A model generated the notes under the pieces. The model saw only the letters and a program-made list of their open reading frames with translations, searched no databases and had not been told where the DNA came from. From Motiliproteus sp. MSK22-1 (GTDB lineage: Bacteria; Pseudomonadota; Gammaproteobacteria; Pseudomonadales; Balneatricaceae): DNA of 64,000 nt. How positions within the stretch are numbered: the first letter of the stretch is position 1; the number at the start of each line of letters is the position of its first letter. Positions 28,961 to 39,144 of this stretch are shown one piece after another. The stretch covers positions 1 to 64,000 of the forward strand of contig NZ_MIEQ01000025.1 of assembly GCF_001968815.1 (NCBI RefSeq), in the 5' to 3' direction. The position numbers and the translations under genes are program-made.

Positions 28961-29923
28961 TTAGCTTTCTCCTTCCCCGGCCAGCCTTAAACCGTGTTCG
29001 TAGTGATCCATGACATGCTTGGCAGCCTCCCTTCCTATATCAATCATCTCTTTAGCACGATAAAACTCATAGAAACGGCAGGATGATTTGGGGATTTCGA
29101 TAAGCACATCTGGCGGATAGCCAGCAATTTTATATTGAGTCAAGCTACTCTGCATAACCTCCACTGACTGGTAGATCATTTCCAGACGGCCGATTTTATT
29201 ACTCCGCTTACGTAAACGCTCGCTCTTAACTTTCAAGGGCCTGGGCTTGCTCTTGGCTTTATTAAGATTATCAGAAGGCCCTGTACCACCCAGCGCTATG
29301 CCTGCATCCCAGTCATCCATAAAGCCATGCTTGTCAGTATACAACGGCTCAAACTCTTCACCACCTCTAGTCACAGGCGGGGCACTGAGATTGACCGCAA
29401 CAATAATGTCAGCATGAGCAGAAACCGTCGGAACGATAGGTACGGGGTTAAGCAACCCACCATCGACAAGTATGCGATCCCCCTTGATAACAGGGGCAAA
29501 CAAGCTCGGAATGGCAATAGATGCACGCATTGCTTCAAACAGATCCCCCTCCTGGAACCAGACTTCTTTTTGATTAGTTAGATCTGTAGCAACTGCAGTA
29601 TAAGAAATCGGCAATTCCTGGATCAGATGAGGCCCGACCAAATCCTGAATTATGGCAAATACTTTATCACCACGGATCATGCCAAATGTATCAAAAGAAA
29701 GATCAACCAGCCGTAAAATATCAATGTAACTTCGACTGGTAGCCCACTCTTCATACTGCCTCAACTTTCCTGCAGCATATATACCTCCGACCAAGGCCCC
29801 CATTGAACAACCAGCAATTGCAATGATTTTATAATTTCGACTCAACAACTCTTCAATGACACCGATATGTGCATGCCCCCGCGCACCACCACTACCCAAA
29901 ACCAAAGAAACGGTTTTCACCAT
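28961..29923 (-). CDS. Patatin-like phospholipase, RssA type
   Basis: A 320-aa predicted serine acyl hydrolase with a Ser-Asp dyad. The oxyanion loop is GSGGARGHAHIG, the nucleophile Ser is in AGCSMGALVGG (near residue 40), and the partner Asp is in LVDGGLLNPVP (near residue 152). There is no signal peptide, so it acts in the cytoplasm or at the inner membrane face. It resembles the E. coli RssA/YchK group, whose true substrate is unknown. ATG start at 29923. Confidence 0.92.
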   Translation of the reverse strand: MVKTVSLVLGSGGARGHAHIGVIEELLSRNYKIIAIAGCSMGALVGGIYAAGKLRQYEEWATSRSYIDILRLVDLSFDTFGMIRGDKVFAIIQDLVGPHLIQELPISYTAVATDLTNQKEVWFQEGDLFEAMRASIAIPSLFAPVIKGDRILVDGGLLNPVPIVPTVSAHADIIVAVNLSAPPVTRGGEEFEPLYTDKHGFMDDWDAGIALGGTGPSDNLNKAKSKPRPLKVKSERLRKRSNKIGRLEMIYQSVEVMQSSLTQYKIAGYPPDVLIEIPKSSCRFYEFYRAKEMIDIGREAAKHVMDHYEHGLRLAGEGES

Positions 29924-30063
29924 TAAGTCGTCCGCCCTGTCGACATGTCTTCATATTCAATATCGAATCGACCCAATTTATCCACTGCTGAAAATTACAG
30001 ATAAACCAAGCCAACAAAACCTCTCAAACTCATTTCCCAATACACACCGTGCAAAGGGCAAAT

Positions 30064-31068
30064 CTACTCCACCATTATCTCAATTCTATTATCCGGAACT
30101 TCGCTATTATAAGCGGGAGCCAGCGGACCGACACCGAAGGTTCTCAACCGGGCTTCCTGAACCCCTAGACCGACAAGCATCTCTTTCAGATTTTCTGCAT
30201 AAACCCTGGCATCATTTTGCAACCTTTCAAAAGGACCTCTCTTTTCCTGATGACCAATCAGCCATATATCCGACAAAGGCCGCTCAGAAAGCAAGGACAA
30301 AAGCGCATCCGCCAGCACTTTTAACTCACTGGCCTTCCAGTCTTTGTCCAGTACAGCAACCCGATCTCCTTGCTGTAATCGCCTGATCACAGCATCCACA
30401 GCCATAACGCCCTCATCGCCGGCAACCGCTGCAGCAGGCCTTATCACATCAAGATGAAGGTAAACCCGCCTGTTCCCTCGTCGAACGCTGTAGAGCACGA
30501 CAGTCACACCTTCATCCAAGTTCAGCTTCGCCGCCAGATAATATTGTTCTCGATCAACACCATACAGTTTGGCTATACCAAATTGACTGTTGGCCCACTC
30601 ACTACTGCTACCACAGTTGCGCTCCTCACAAGAGAACAAAACGTCGTGAGGGATAGATTCCAATTGTCGCTGAAAATATTCAAACACAGCCTTGCTGCTG
30701 TGACCTGATGGAATCCGGTAGGTTATGCGAGTCAGCTGACCATCGATATATTCCGCTTTCTCCGGGGAAATAACACCATTAACCTTTTTCATCCGACCAA
30801 GAGCTAAGCGATACTCAGGCACCAGCAACTGGGTATATTGATCTATATAAGAAAGAGGATAGCGCTCCAGAACATCAGAATCAGCAGAACCGCTCACATC
30901 CACAGAAGCTGACACCATTGATGCGCCAAACATAAACAAACCACCCAGAATGACATTCAACATTAACCGAAGTCCTGTCTTTCTAGCTAATTCAGGCATA
31001 TTTTGTTTTCGATAGCGTTGCAAAAGATCACTCCTACTTTTTACTTTTGTCCCCACCTGTATCTCCAT
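30064..31068 (-). CDS. DUF4892 exported protein
   Basis: An envelope protein of about 334 aa. A hydrophobic stretch (LMLNVILGGLFMFGASMV) with an Ala-rich end looks like a signal peptide. The DUF4892 region follows (LERYPLSYIDQYTQ, then ITYRIPSGHSS, then FSCEERNCGSSSEWANSQFG). The C-terminal 120 residues resemble an OmpA-like peptidoglycan-binding fold (LIGHQEKRGPFERLQNDARVYAENL, ending DNRIEIMVE). I start at the ATG at 31068 because GGAAGG precedes it, although this puts about 30 residues before the hydrophobic core; a later ATG at 30999 gives a tidier signal peptide but has no ribosome site. Function unknown; probably periplasmic or outer-membrane associated. Confidence 0.82.
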   Translation of the reverse strand: MEIQVGTKVKSRSDLLQRYRKQNMPELARKTGLRLMLNVILGGLFMFGASMVSASVDVSGSADSDVLERYPLSYIDQYTQLLVPEYRLALGRMKKVNGVISPEKAEYIDGQLTRITYRIPSGHSSKAVFEYFQRQLESIPHDVLFSCEERNCGSSSEWANSQFGIAKLYGVDREQYYLAAKLNLDEGVTVVLYSVRRGNRRVYLHLDVIRPAAAVAGDEGVMAVDAVIRRLQQGDRVAVLDKDWKASELKVLADALLSLLSERPLSDIWLIGHQEKRGPFERLQNDARVYAENLKEMLVGLGVQEARLRTFGVGPLAPAYNSEVPDNRIEIMVE

Positions 31069-31187
31069 TGGGCCCTTCCGTATCAAAAAGCAACTGTCAT
31101 CTGAAAGCTTAGATAATTTTCAACTCAAGATACTCTACGTTCGCATTTTTCGCTATTATCGACAACCTAACTTTCAGGGTATTGTTT

Positions 31188-32981
31188 ATGAATAGCTTAG
31201 CGGATAAGCAGACAGAACGACGCTTTAACATTGCTTTTATTACACTTTTTTCACTTCTATTCCTGCTCGCCCCTAGCTATTACCAGCCAAACCAAGGGGG
31301 AGAAGGGCTATTTCTGCCCTTTAACAATGTCGTATGGATTGTTGTAAGTTTTATCCTGGGACTAGCCTTACTGAAGGTACTGCATACGGGACACCTTTAT
31401 GTACCAAGCATGACCTACGTTATGTTTTTTTTCCTGGGAACCACAACTATTTTAGGAATGGTTAATAGCGTAGCCACACCCGTCCCCTGGTTGTTCCGAA
31501 GCCTGGCTCTCTGGGGAGGCGTATTCTTCTTTATTGCCATGGCTCAATTTAAACTGAATCGACGCTGGCAAGACAACCTACTCTACATAATTATGATCTC
31601 TGCTGCCATCCAGTCAATATATGGGCTGATTCAAGTTCTGATTACTGATCCAGCTCCTTCATGGCTGCCAATGTCACCTGGATTTCCCCGCGGAATTTTC
31701 CAGCAAACCAATCTCAATGCCAGCTTTTCTGCTACTGGTTTGATTATCGCCTTATACCTAATAACTTCCGCTTCATATGGAAACAGAAAATTAATTATCC
31801 AAGCTCTACCATTAGCAGCTGCAGCCCTATGTATTGCGACACTGGTTAGCGCAGGCTCCAGAGTAGGCTTAACTGGCGCTGCAATCGGGATTACGCTCCT
31901 GATTGTTACTCGATTCCACAAAGTCTGGAGGTCAAAAAATGCCATAACCTTATTTATCATTTTTACTGCCGCAAGCGCCATTCTAACGACGCAACTGGAT
32001 ACTCATACAGGTGGACTGGAAACAGGCGTTAAAAAATTCAGTTCGGCTATAAAGGATAGTAGTCATCGCTCTGCAATATATGAATCCAGCTGGGAGCTGA
32101 TAAAAGAAAAGCCTCTTCTTGGCTACGGTATCGGTCAGTTCCAGAAAGTCTGGCATGAAAAAAAGATCGAATACATTAAGAACCATCCTGAAGCTCCTGT
32201 GATGCCTCATCGCCTCAGCCATCCACACAACGAATTGCTTTACTGGGCCGTTGAAGGGGGAGCTATTGCTGTTCTAGGCATATTACTAATGATGCTCTCC
32301 GTTTTCTGGTATTGCTCACGACTGGGCATTCAAGAAGGCGGCAAGCATCTAGCTCTATTAATCCCTATAGGCATACACACCCAGGTGGAACTTCCATTTT
32401 ATATTTCACAGCTTCACTGGATAACATTTATTACTATACTAGCGATGATAGCCACCCACCAAAGAAAGATAATACCAACAAATCTGAGCAGCTATGCAAG
32501 AGTAACCAGCCTTTCCATTGCCTTTGCAATACCGGTATTGGCAACAACCTTTTTCACTGACAGCTTATCAGCCATTAACAGCACCATAAACTTCCTGGTA
32601 AACAAAAACAAAGATATCCGCGCGCTCGAGCAGCCTGCAAAGAATATCTACCATCTCGAAAACGTCAACCTGCTTAGAATGCGTATTTTACTGCACGCCG
32701 GTCTCGACGAAAACAATGAAGAATTGCTCAGAGAATACGTATCAATGGCATTCGCACGGCTGACAAACACACCAGACATTAATGTCTTCAATGGACTGGC
32801 CGTTGCACTACATCACCTCAAAGACTATGACACCAGCCACCAGGTAATAGGTCGAGCACTAGCGATCTATCCCACAACACCTCTCACTCTTGCAGGACGA
32901 GACAAAATTATGGAACTCGATAGAAAGGCCGGAATTTTTGATCAGTACTGGCGATCAGTCCCCACCCCTGATCCACAGTAA
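31188..32981 (+). CDS. PglL/Wzy-type O-oligosaccharyltransferase
   Basis: A membrane protein of about 597 aa with about ten hydrophobic segments and a soluble C-terminal part of about 130 residues. The Wzy_C/PglL features are visible: GIFQQTNLNASF in the middle (PglL_A region), SAGSRVGLTGAAIG, and LSHPHNELLYWAVEGG in the large periplasmic loop, where PglL ligases have an essential histidine. Such enzymes transfer lipid-linked glycans en bloc to proteins, often type IV pilin, or act as O-antigen ligases. The soluble tail fits the C-terminal domain of the pilin-ligase group. I start at the ATG at 31188, nine bases after AGGG. Its 3' end overlaps sixA by 27 nt in opposite orientation. Substrate not determinable here. 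Confidence 0.85.
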   Translation: MNSLADKQTERRFNIAFITLFSLLFLLAPSYYQPNQGGEGLFLPFNNVVWIVVSFILGLALLKVLHTGHLYVPSMTYVMFFFLGTTTILGMVNSVATPVPWLFRSLALWGGVFFFIAMAQFKLNRRWQDNLLYIIMISAAIQSIYGLIQVLITDPAPSWLPMSPGFPRGIFQQTNLNASFSATGLIIALYLITSASYGNRKLIIQALPLAAAALCIATLVSAGSRVGLTGAAIGITLLIVTRFHKVWRSKNAITLFIIFTAASAILTTQLDTHTGGLETGVKKFSSAIKDSSHRSAIYESSWELIKEKPLLGYGIGQFQKVWHEKKIEYIKNHPEAPVMPHRLSHPHNELLYWAVEGGAIAVLGILLMMLSVFWYCSRLGIQEGGKHLALLIPIGIHTQVELPFYISQLHWITFITILAMIATHQRKIIPTNLSSYARVTSLSIAFAIPVLATTFFTDSLSAINSTINFLVNKNKDIRALEQPAKNIYHLENVNLLRMRILLHAGLDENNEELLREYVSMAFARLTNTPDINVFNGLAVALHHLKDYDTSHQVIGRALAIYPTTPLTLAGRDKIMELDRKAGIFDQYWRSVPTPDPQ

Positions 32982-33416
32982 CTCACCACAACCTGTGGCA
33001 GCCACTTCATATTCGATGGCTGCCATCATTCCTGTATCCAGAAACTTTCTACCAGATACATAGCCAGCTAAACTGTTTATCGCGTTGGTTAACAACGGGT
33101 TATGGCCAACAAGCAGCACTCTGTCTTGAAGAGGCTCTATTCTGTCGATAAAGAGCTGCAAATCAGTACCAGGGGCTAACCAGTGAACTGTTTCAACGGG
33201 GGATTCAATTTCAAGCGAATCCAATACGATTGAAGCTGTGCTTTGAGCACGCCAATAGGGGCTACAATAAATGCGCGGGATACCGCCGAGGCTATTTTTT
33301 TGCTGATCAACAATGACTTCAACCTGTTTCCGCCCCCGCTCAGTCAAAGGTCGGTGACGATCTGTTAATCCATTGCCAGCCTCTCCGTGCCGAAGAAAAA
33401 AGACGGTTCGACTCAT
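32955..33416 (-). CDS. sixA: Phosphohistidine phosphatase SixA
   Basis: Histidine-phosphatase-superfamily protein of 153 aa that in E. coli removes phosphate from histidine phosphotransfer proteins (ArcB, and NPr of the nitrogen PTS). The phospho-acceptor motif [12 protein letters not shown] is at residue 5-16 and the second catalytic histidine is in [13 protein letters not shown]. The start overlaps the gpsA stop by four bases (ATGA), as in many gammaproteobacteria, so the two are coupled. Confidence 0.92.
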   Translation of the reverse strand: MSRTVFFLRHGEAGNGLTDRHRPLTERGRKQVEVIVDQQKNSLGGIPRIYCSPYWRAQSTASIVLDSLEIESPVETVHWLAPGTDLQLFIDRIEPLQDRVLLVGHNPLLTNAINSLAGYVSGRKFLDTGMMAAIEYEVAATGCGELLWIRGGD

Positions 33417-34444
33417 CGAGGAATAGATTTATCCAGAACTTCGAACTCTACATCCTCTCCCTGCTGACTTAGCATCAACTTTCGAACGACATCCTGAACT
33501 GGAAGCTTGTTAAAGACCACTTCAAAAAGCCCGCCAACCAAAGGCATATACACACCCAACTCATCAGCTTTAGCTTTCACATATTTGATCGTATTCACAC
33601 CTTCAGCGACTTCACCCAATTCACTGACAGCACCCTCAAGATCTCTTCCTTGCCCCAAAGCAAAACCTACACGATAATTCCGGCTAAGAGGGGACATGCA
33701 AGTCACAATCAAATCACCAACTCCAGCCAGCCCGAGAAAAGTCATAGGATCTGCGCCCATTCGGACAGCAAAGCGACTCATTTCAGCGAGACTCCGTGTC
33801 ATTAGCATACTGCGGGTATTTTCTCCCATCCCCATAGCCGCACACATACCTGCGGCTATTGCATAAATATTCTTTAGGGCGCCACCCAATTCAACACCGT
33901 AAACATCAGAGCCGGCATAGACACGAAAATAATCGCAATGAAATGCGGACTGTACTTTTGCACAGAGCTCTTCACTCTCACTAGCAATAACAGTAGCCGT
34001 CAATTGACGAGTGGCCACCTCTTTCGCCAAGTTCGGACCACTTATCACGCCAACCCGGCACTGCGGGGCTTCATCGCCAATCACTTCGCTCATCAGCTTA
34101 AAAGTGCCTGCCTCCACTCCCTTGGTCGTGCTGACTAAGGCATGCTGCGCGGTTAAATAGGGCTTGATTTGGCTAACCACCTGACGAAAATGGCTGCTGG
34201 GTATTGCGACAAGAACTAGAGAACTTTCAGCAAGAGCATCTGCAAAATCAGTCACAGGAATTAGCCCGGGATGCAATTTACATCCTGGCAGATAACGTTC
34301 ATTTTCCCGATTGACTGCCATCCTTTCAGCCTGATCAGAGCTCCGCATCCATTGATAAACTTTATTGCCATTTTCAGCAGCAATATTAGCAAGAACGGTG
34401 CCAAAGCTGCCTCCACCTAAAACGGTAATTACCTGTTGATTCAT
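33413..34444 (-). CDS. gpsA: Glycerol-3-phosphate dehydrogenase [NAD(P)+]
   Basis: Reduces dihydroxyacetone phosphate to sn-glycerol-3-phosphate for phospholipid synthesis. The Rossmann loop is [19 protein letters not shown], and the catalytic lysine is in [16 protein letters not shown] near residue 195. [19 protein letters not shown] is the substrate-binding signature. Length 343 aa is normal. It shares a four-base overlap with sixA downstream. Confidence 0.96.
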   Translation of the reverse strand: MNQQVITVLGGGSFGTVLANIAAENGNKVYQWMRSSDQAERMAVNRENERYLPGCKLHPGLIPVTDFADALAESSLVLVAIPSSHFRQVVSQIKPYLTAQHALVSTTKGVEAGTFKLMSEVIGDEAPQCRVGVISGPNLAKEVATRQLTATVIASESEELCAKVQSAFHCDYFRVYAGSDVYGVELGGALKNIYAIAAGMCAAMGMGENTRSMLMTRSLAEMSRFAVRMGADPMTFLGLAGVGDLIVTCMSPLSRNYRVGFALGQGRDLEGAVSELGEVAEGVNTIKYVKAKADELGVYMPLVGGLFEVVFNKLPVQDVVRKLMLSQQGEDVEFEVLDKSIPR

Positions 34445-34525
34445 CGCTGGATTACTAACCTTTTATCATTCAACGTAAGCGTCAATCCGTTCAGGTAATG
34501 AATCGGATAAATAGATTAAACCCTG

Positions 34526-35971
34526 TCAAGAGGGCCGCTTGAGCAAATCCTCACTGGGATGCACACATTCCAGTTGCTGCCCGATCAACTCTTCAATCTC
34601 CGGAATCATAAAAGAATCCGTCTCACAGGCAAAACTATAAGAGATACCTTCCGCACCAGCCCTGCCTGTACGACCAATCCGATGCACGTAATCTTCAGGA
34701 TCTTCTGGTAAGTTGTAGTTGATCACATGACTAACGCCATCGACATGAATACCACGCCCAGCCACATCAGTTGCCACCAGAACCTTAATCCGACCACTTC
34801 GGAAAGCCTCCAGTGTCTTCACCCGCTGACTCTGACTAACCTCACCGGACAGCAGCTCAGCACCAATTCCCGTACGCTTTAATCGTTCGGTCAAACGCCT
34901 GGTAACATCACGACGATTAGCAAAAACCATTACCCGTTCAAGATGTTGCTGTCGAACGACGTTGTATAGTAAGTTAAATTTATCTTCTTCGCCGACCAGG
35001 TAGATTTGCTGTTTGACATTTTCTGAGGTGACGTGCTCCGGTTCAATTTCAACCATCACCGAATCCAATGTCCACATTCTGGCCAAGTTCAAAATATCTT
35101 CAGAAAATGTTGCACTGAACAGCAGGGTCTGCCTATCCTTCTTGTGGGGTGTACTTCGTATAATCTCCCTTACATCGGGAATAAATCCCATACTCAACAT
35201 TCGATCTGCTTCATCAAGCACCAATGTTTCTACGGCGCTAAGATCGACATCACCTTTTCGATTGAAGTCCAGTAAACGCCCAGGAGTTGCGACCAATAAA
35301 TCCACAACACCTTCCTTAAGCTGACGACGTTGCTTTTCATAATCCATTCCCCCGACAACAGTAAGTACTTTTAGGTCCGTATATTTAATCAGCCCTGCAG
35401 CATCCTTCGCTATCTGCATCACAAGCTCCCTGGTTGGTGCGACAACCAGAGCTCTGGGCTTGCCGTTGGAACGCTGAGTTTTTAACGGATAGTCAACCAT
35501 ATCAGTAAGAGCACTGATCAAAAAGGCAGCTGTTTTACCGGTTCCTGTCTGAGCTTTTCCGGTAAGGTCTTTCCCTTCTAAGGTATGGACCAGTGTTTTG
35601 GCCTGTATCGGAGTACAGTACTGAAATCCAACGTCTGCAATTGCATGCATTACGCTGTCAGGTAGATCAAGATCGTGAAATCGTATTTTTTCAGGATCCT
35701 CAGGTACGATAAACTGGCTTAATGACCAATTATCCTGGCGGGATTTTTTTTCCAATTTAACTTCTGACTGAGAAGAATTCCGATGACCAGGCTTGCCTGA
35801 GACCTTATTCCTATCGACACTCTGCCCGTCACTTCTGTTATTTTTTCTTCCTGCTGAAGTACTTTTTGTAACCGGCCTAGCTGTCGGGGACAGATTCTCA
35901 CCGGTGTCTGTATCTTGCTTCTTTGAAGCCTTGGATGAGTCGCCGAACGTTTTGGAAATCCACTTAAGCAA
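34526..35971 (-). CDS. rhlB: DEAD-box RNA helicase, RhlB-like
   Basis: ATP-dependent RNA helicase of 481 aa. After about 85 low-complexity, Lys/Ser-rich residues come the Q motif ([12 protein letters not shown]), motif I ([11 protein letters not shown]), PTRELVMQI, motif II DEAD ([14 protein letters not shown]), SAT (LLFSATF), [25 protein letters not shown] and [13 protein letters not shown]. The basic N-terminal extension and opening [10 protein letters not shown] match the RhlB of pseudomonads. The start is a TTG at 35971, chosen because it is the only codon that gives that N-terminus; GGGG lies upstream. Involvement in RNA decay is inferred from the family. Confidence 0.9.
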   Translation of the reverse strand: MLKWISKTFGDSSKASKKQDTDTGENLSPTARPVTKSTSAGRKNNRSDGQSVDRNKVSGKPGHRNSSQSEVKLEKKSRQDNWSLSQFIVPEDPEKIRFHDLDLPDSVMHAIADVGFQYCTPIQAKTLVHTLEGKDLTGKAQTGTGKTAAFLISALTDMVDYPLKTQRSNGKPRALVVAPTRELVMQIAKDAAGLIKYTDLKVLTVVGGMDYEKQRRQLKEGVVDLLVATPGRLLDFNRKGDVDLSAVETLVLDEADRMLSMGFIPDVREIIRSTPHKKDRQTLLFSATFSEDILNLARMWTLDSVMVEIEPEHVTSENVKQQIYLVGEEDKFNLLYNVVRQQHLERVMVFANRRDVTRRLTERLKRTGIGAELLSGEVSQSQRVKTLEAFRSGRIKVLVATDVAGRGIHVDGVSHVINYNLPEDPEDYVHRIGRTGRAGAEGISYSFACETDSFMIPEIEELIGQQLECVHPSEDLLKRPS

Positions 35972-36168
35972 TGGGGTACCCCGAGTTCTATGTAGGCTGA
36001 TAACAAGAGCGTCAAACTAACCCTCAGATTGACGCGTGCTGAATTGTAAAGCAAATCCCCCTTGCCGTCAGTTTTTACTTACTGCAGCGGTTAAGCATTC
36101 CAAAAACTCTATCAATAATGATTCTGATAAATTTAAAACTAAAACTATCCCTCCCCTCGAATAAATCA

Positions 36169-38277
36169 CTACCTGGAAAATGCCGGTAGTGACTCTAGCA
36201 AAGCCCTGCCGTAACGCCGGGTAACAAGTCGATTATCTAATAATGTAATCTGCCCCCGATCAGTTTCTGATCTCAACAACCGTCCACAAGCCTGAATCAA
36301 CTTTACCGAAGCATCGGGAACCGATATTTCCATAAAAGGATCGCCTCCACGTTCACGTATCCATTCATGAAGCGCCGCCTCTACCGGATCTCCCGGCACA
36401 GAAAAAGGAATTTTAGCAATCACAACATGAGTAAGATATTCTCCCGGCAAATCGACTCCTTCTGCAAATGATGCCAATCCAAACAGCACACTCCCGTTGC
36501 CGTCATCTATCCGTAGCTTATGTTGCCTCAGAACCTCCTGCTTTGAATACATTCCCTGAGCGATAATTTCAAGGTGCTTAGCGGGAGCTAATAACTCCTG
36601 TACCCTGAGCATTTGCCTCCACGATGTAAACAACACCAAGGCTGCATCTTCTTTCGATAGTACTTGTTGTAAAGTAGTAGCAACCGCTTCATCGTGAGCC
36701 TCCGTATCTGCCGGAGAAGCCTTCAAATCAGGTATATTCAAACGGGCAGCGTTAGCGTAGTCAAAAGGGCTGGGCACACGACTATATCGACAGTTTTCAG
36801 GCAACCCCGTTCGCATAATCAATCGCTGAAACTCTCCAAGCGCTGTAAGGGTGGCCGAAGTCACGACCGCCCCTGCACAAGGCTCCCACAGATGGGATTT
36901 TAACGTTTCTGATGCCACAATGGGACTGCAAGCCAACTCAATATCATGCCCTTCGGCCCCATCAACAGCCGTGAGCCAGCGCGCTTGGGGAGCTCCACTC
37001 GCAGGATTGGCAACAGCATAATCGCGCCACAGCGCAAGAGCACTCTCTGATCTTGCCAGCATGCGGCCTACCGTAGGATACCAGCGTTCCGCTCCTTCTT
37101 TGGAAATACCCAGCAAGGGCTCACTGATAGCTTCCTTTAACGTTTCTGCCGTCGCATCCAGCTGAGAGAAGATCTGATTATATAACCCAGCTAATTGAGA
37201 AGCGGATTCCCGCACCTGCTCTGGCACCACCCCGCCAGCAAAACGGCTGTGTTTCTTTTCCCGGTCATCAGCGACCAGCTCTTGCTGCAGCCCTTCAATA
37301 GCAGGAAGCAACACCCCTAAAGACTGATTGGTAGTTTCGGACAAACTAGCCACCATGGATAGCTTGCGCGCCAACCCGTCAGGATTCCCCAGATCTTTCA
37401 CCAGTCTGCCCAGCGTCTTAGGGAGCTGCATTAACCATGACTGCGTTGAGCGAAGCCTGAGACGATAACTGAAATGCTGAAGCGCTTTATCGGAGAGATG
37501 ATGGCCCTCATCGAAGATATAGATCGTTTCTTGAGGATCAGGAAGAATAGCCCCTCCCCCCAGAGCCAAGTCCGACAGTACCAAATCATGATTTGCAACA
37601 ATACAGTCAGCTTTATCCAACCCCTGTCTCGATCGAAAAAAACAACAGCCGGAAAAGTGGCTGCAGCGACGGTTGGTACATTGACGATGATCAGTCGTAA
37701 CCGGCCGCCAATCTTGATCATCCAGCTCCTTCGGCCAGCTGTCTCGCTCCCCGTCCCAATCACCTTTAGCGTAGCTTTCACCAAGGTCCTGATAAAGCGT
37801 ATGCGTCCTATCATCCAGGCGAAGATCTAATTCATCTTCATAAAGCGCTTGACTGGGGTTTTGAGATTCATGATTCTGCAGCAACATATCCAACTTGCTA
37901 AGACAAAGATATCGCCCTCGTCCTTTAACCAGCTCATAGCTAAAATCCATACCGCTGTGTTGTGCCAAATCAGGTAAATCTTTCAGAACGATTTGTTCCT
38001 GTAAAGCGATAGTAGCGGTAGAAACAACCAGTTTTTTCCCCAAGTGCTTGGCCACAGGCAATGCTGCTAACAGGTATGCGACTGTTTTACCCGTTCCCGT
38101 ACCGGCTTCCACCACACTGATTGCCGGTGTTGATTCATCCTGGGCCATTAAGCCTTTTACGATTTCTGCGATCATCAGCCGCTGACCATATCGAGCCCGA
38201 TACTCTTTACTCTCGATATAATGGCTATAAGCCTGCTGAACTTCTTGTTTTAATGCTTCTGGAATGGCAACTGTCAC
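36169..38277 (-). CDS. dinG: ATP-dependent DNA helicase DinG
   Basis: XPD-like 5'-3' superfamily 2 helicase, about 702 aa, that resolves R-loops and other structures; DinG is SOS-linked in E. coli. Walker A is EAGTGTGKTVAYLLAAL, the iron-sulfur cysteines lie in the segment GRYLCLSKL to NRRCSHFSGCCFF, and the DEGH box is YIFDEGHHLSD. ACGRLLRSETDRGQ is the conserved motif VI. I start at the GTG at 38277 (MTVAIPEALK), preceded by GGAG and matching family length; an upstream GTG at 38313 adds 12 odd residues. It is divergent from lexA, with the LexA sites about 200 bp away. Confidence 0.93.
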   Translation of the reverse strand: MTVAIPEALKQEVQQAYSHYIESKEYRARYGQRLMIAEIVKGLMAQDESTPAISVVEAGTGTGKTVAYLLAALPVAKHLGKKLVVSTATIALQEQIVLKDLPDLAQHSGMDFSYELVKGRGRYLCLSKLDMLLQNHESQNPSQALYEDELDLRLDDRTHTLYQDLGESYAKGDWDGERDSWPKELDDQDWRPVTTDHRQCTNRRCSHFSGCCFFRSRQGLDKADCIVANHDLVLSDLALGGGAILPDPQETIYIFDEGHHLSDKALQHFSYRLRLRSTQSWLMQLPKTLGRLVKDLGNPDGLARKLSMVASLSETTNQSLGVLLPAIEGLQQELVADDREKKHSRFAGGVVPEQVRESASQLAGLYNQIFSQLDATAETLKEAISEPLLGISKEGAERWYPTVGRMLARSESALALWRDYAVANPASGAPQARWLTAVDGAEGHDIELACSPIVASETLKSHLWEPCAGAVVTSATLTALGEFQRLIMRTGLPENCRYSRVPSPFDYANAARLNIPDLKASPADTEAHDEAVATTLQQVLSKEDAALVLFTSWRQMLRVQELLAPAKHLEIIAQGMYSKQEVLRQHKLRIDDGNGSVLFGLASFAEGVDLPGEYLTHVVIAKIPFSVPGDPVEAALHEWIRERGGDPFMEISVPDASVKLIQACGRLLRSETDRGQITLLDNRLVTRRYGRALLESLPAFSR

Positions 38278-38461
38278 GCCACTGTAACTCCAAGTCAGGT
38301 GAAACCAAGCCACTATCTTGCCTCAAATCCTGAAGGCAATAAATTGGCCCAGCTAAGAATCAATATAAAAAGCTAAAAGCTGTTAGCTCAGCTTTCAGGA
38401 CTTAACTGCTGTCAATAAACTGCATCAAAGCACGTGGTGAAAATTGTTTTGCAAATAGTGG

Positions 38462-38503
38462 TCGACAACTGTATAAAAACACATATACTGTATATAAATA
38501 CAG
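38462..38503 (+). promoter_or_regulatory. lexA promoter with two LexA (SOS) boxes
   Basis: Box 1 is CTGTATATAAATACAG (38488-38503), a near-perfect match to the CTGT-N8-ACAG consensus. A weaker box, CTGTATAAAAACACAT (38469-38484), lies just upstream, one base short of consensus in its last triplet. They overlap a good sigma-70 promoter: TCGACA (38462-38467), 16-bp spacer, TATACT (38484-38489). This predicts autorepression of lexA-sulA by cooperative LexA binding, as in E. coli. Confidence 0.9.
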
Positions 38504-38533
38504 AGATTTCATCCACCACACACCGGAAGCGCC

Positions 38534-39142
38534 ATGATTAATCTGACCAAGCGGCAAACCGAAGTCCTTGAGTGCGTCAAGCACTATATAGAAAGCACCG
38601 GTTATCCGCCAACCAGAGCAGACATTGCCAGAGAACTCGGCTTTAAATCAGCTAATGCAGCCGAAGAGCATCTAAAAGCCCTTGCACGAAAAGGTGCCAT
38701 AGAAATGATACCCGGGACATCTCGTGGCATTAGGGTACCGGGAATGGAAGATGATACCCAGGGCATCCCTATAGTCGGCCGCGTTGCTGCCGGTAGCCCT
38801 GTACTTGCTCAGGAGCATATTGATGAGCATTGTCAAATTTCTGCTGATTTCTTCAGCCCAAAGGCTGACTACTTTCTTCGTGTGCAGGGGTTAAGCATGA
38901 TAGATGCCGGAATATTTGATGGTGATTTACTTGCGGTACATCAAGCTCAGGAGGCAAACAATGGTCAAATCGTTGTCGCACGCATAGGCGATGAGGTCAC
39001 GGTCAAGCGGTTTTTGAAAAACAAACATAAAGTCCAGCTTATTGCAGAAAACAAAGATTTTTCTCCAATTGAAATAGATCTTCGACACCAAGAACTCACG
39101 ATTGAGGGCTTGGCTGTCGGTGTATTGAGAAGAGGTAACTAG
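38534..39142 (+). CDS. lexA: LexA repressor
   Basis: SOS repressor and self-cleaving peptidase of 202 aa. The winged helix-turn-helix (about residues 1-70) includes [26 protein letters not shown]. The cleavage site is Ala86-Gly87 in GRVAAGSP, and the Ser/Lys dyad is Ser121 (QGLSMIDAG) with Lys158 (DEVTVKRF). The start ATG at 38534 has GGAAG upstream. It lies just downstream of two SOS boxes and two bases before sulA, so it is co-induced with it. Confidence 0.98.
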   Translation: MINLTKRQTEVLECVKHYIESTGYPPTRADIARELGFKSANAAEEHLKALARKGAIEMIPGTSRGIRVPGMEDDTQGIPIVGRVAAGSPVLAQEHIDEHCQISADFFSPKADYFLRVQGLSMIDAGIFDGDLLAVHQAQEANNGQIVVARIGDEVTVKRFLKNKHKVQLIAENKDFSPIEIDLRHQELTIEGLAVGVLRRGN

Positions 39143-39144
39143 CC

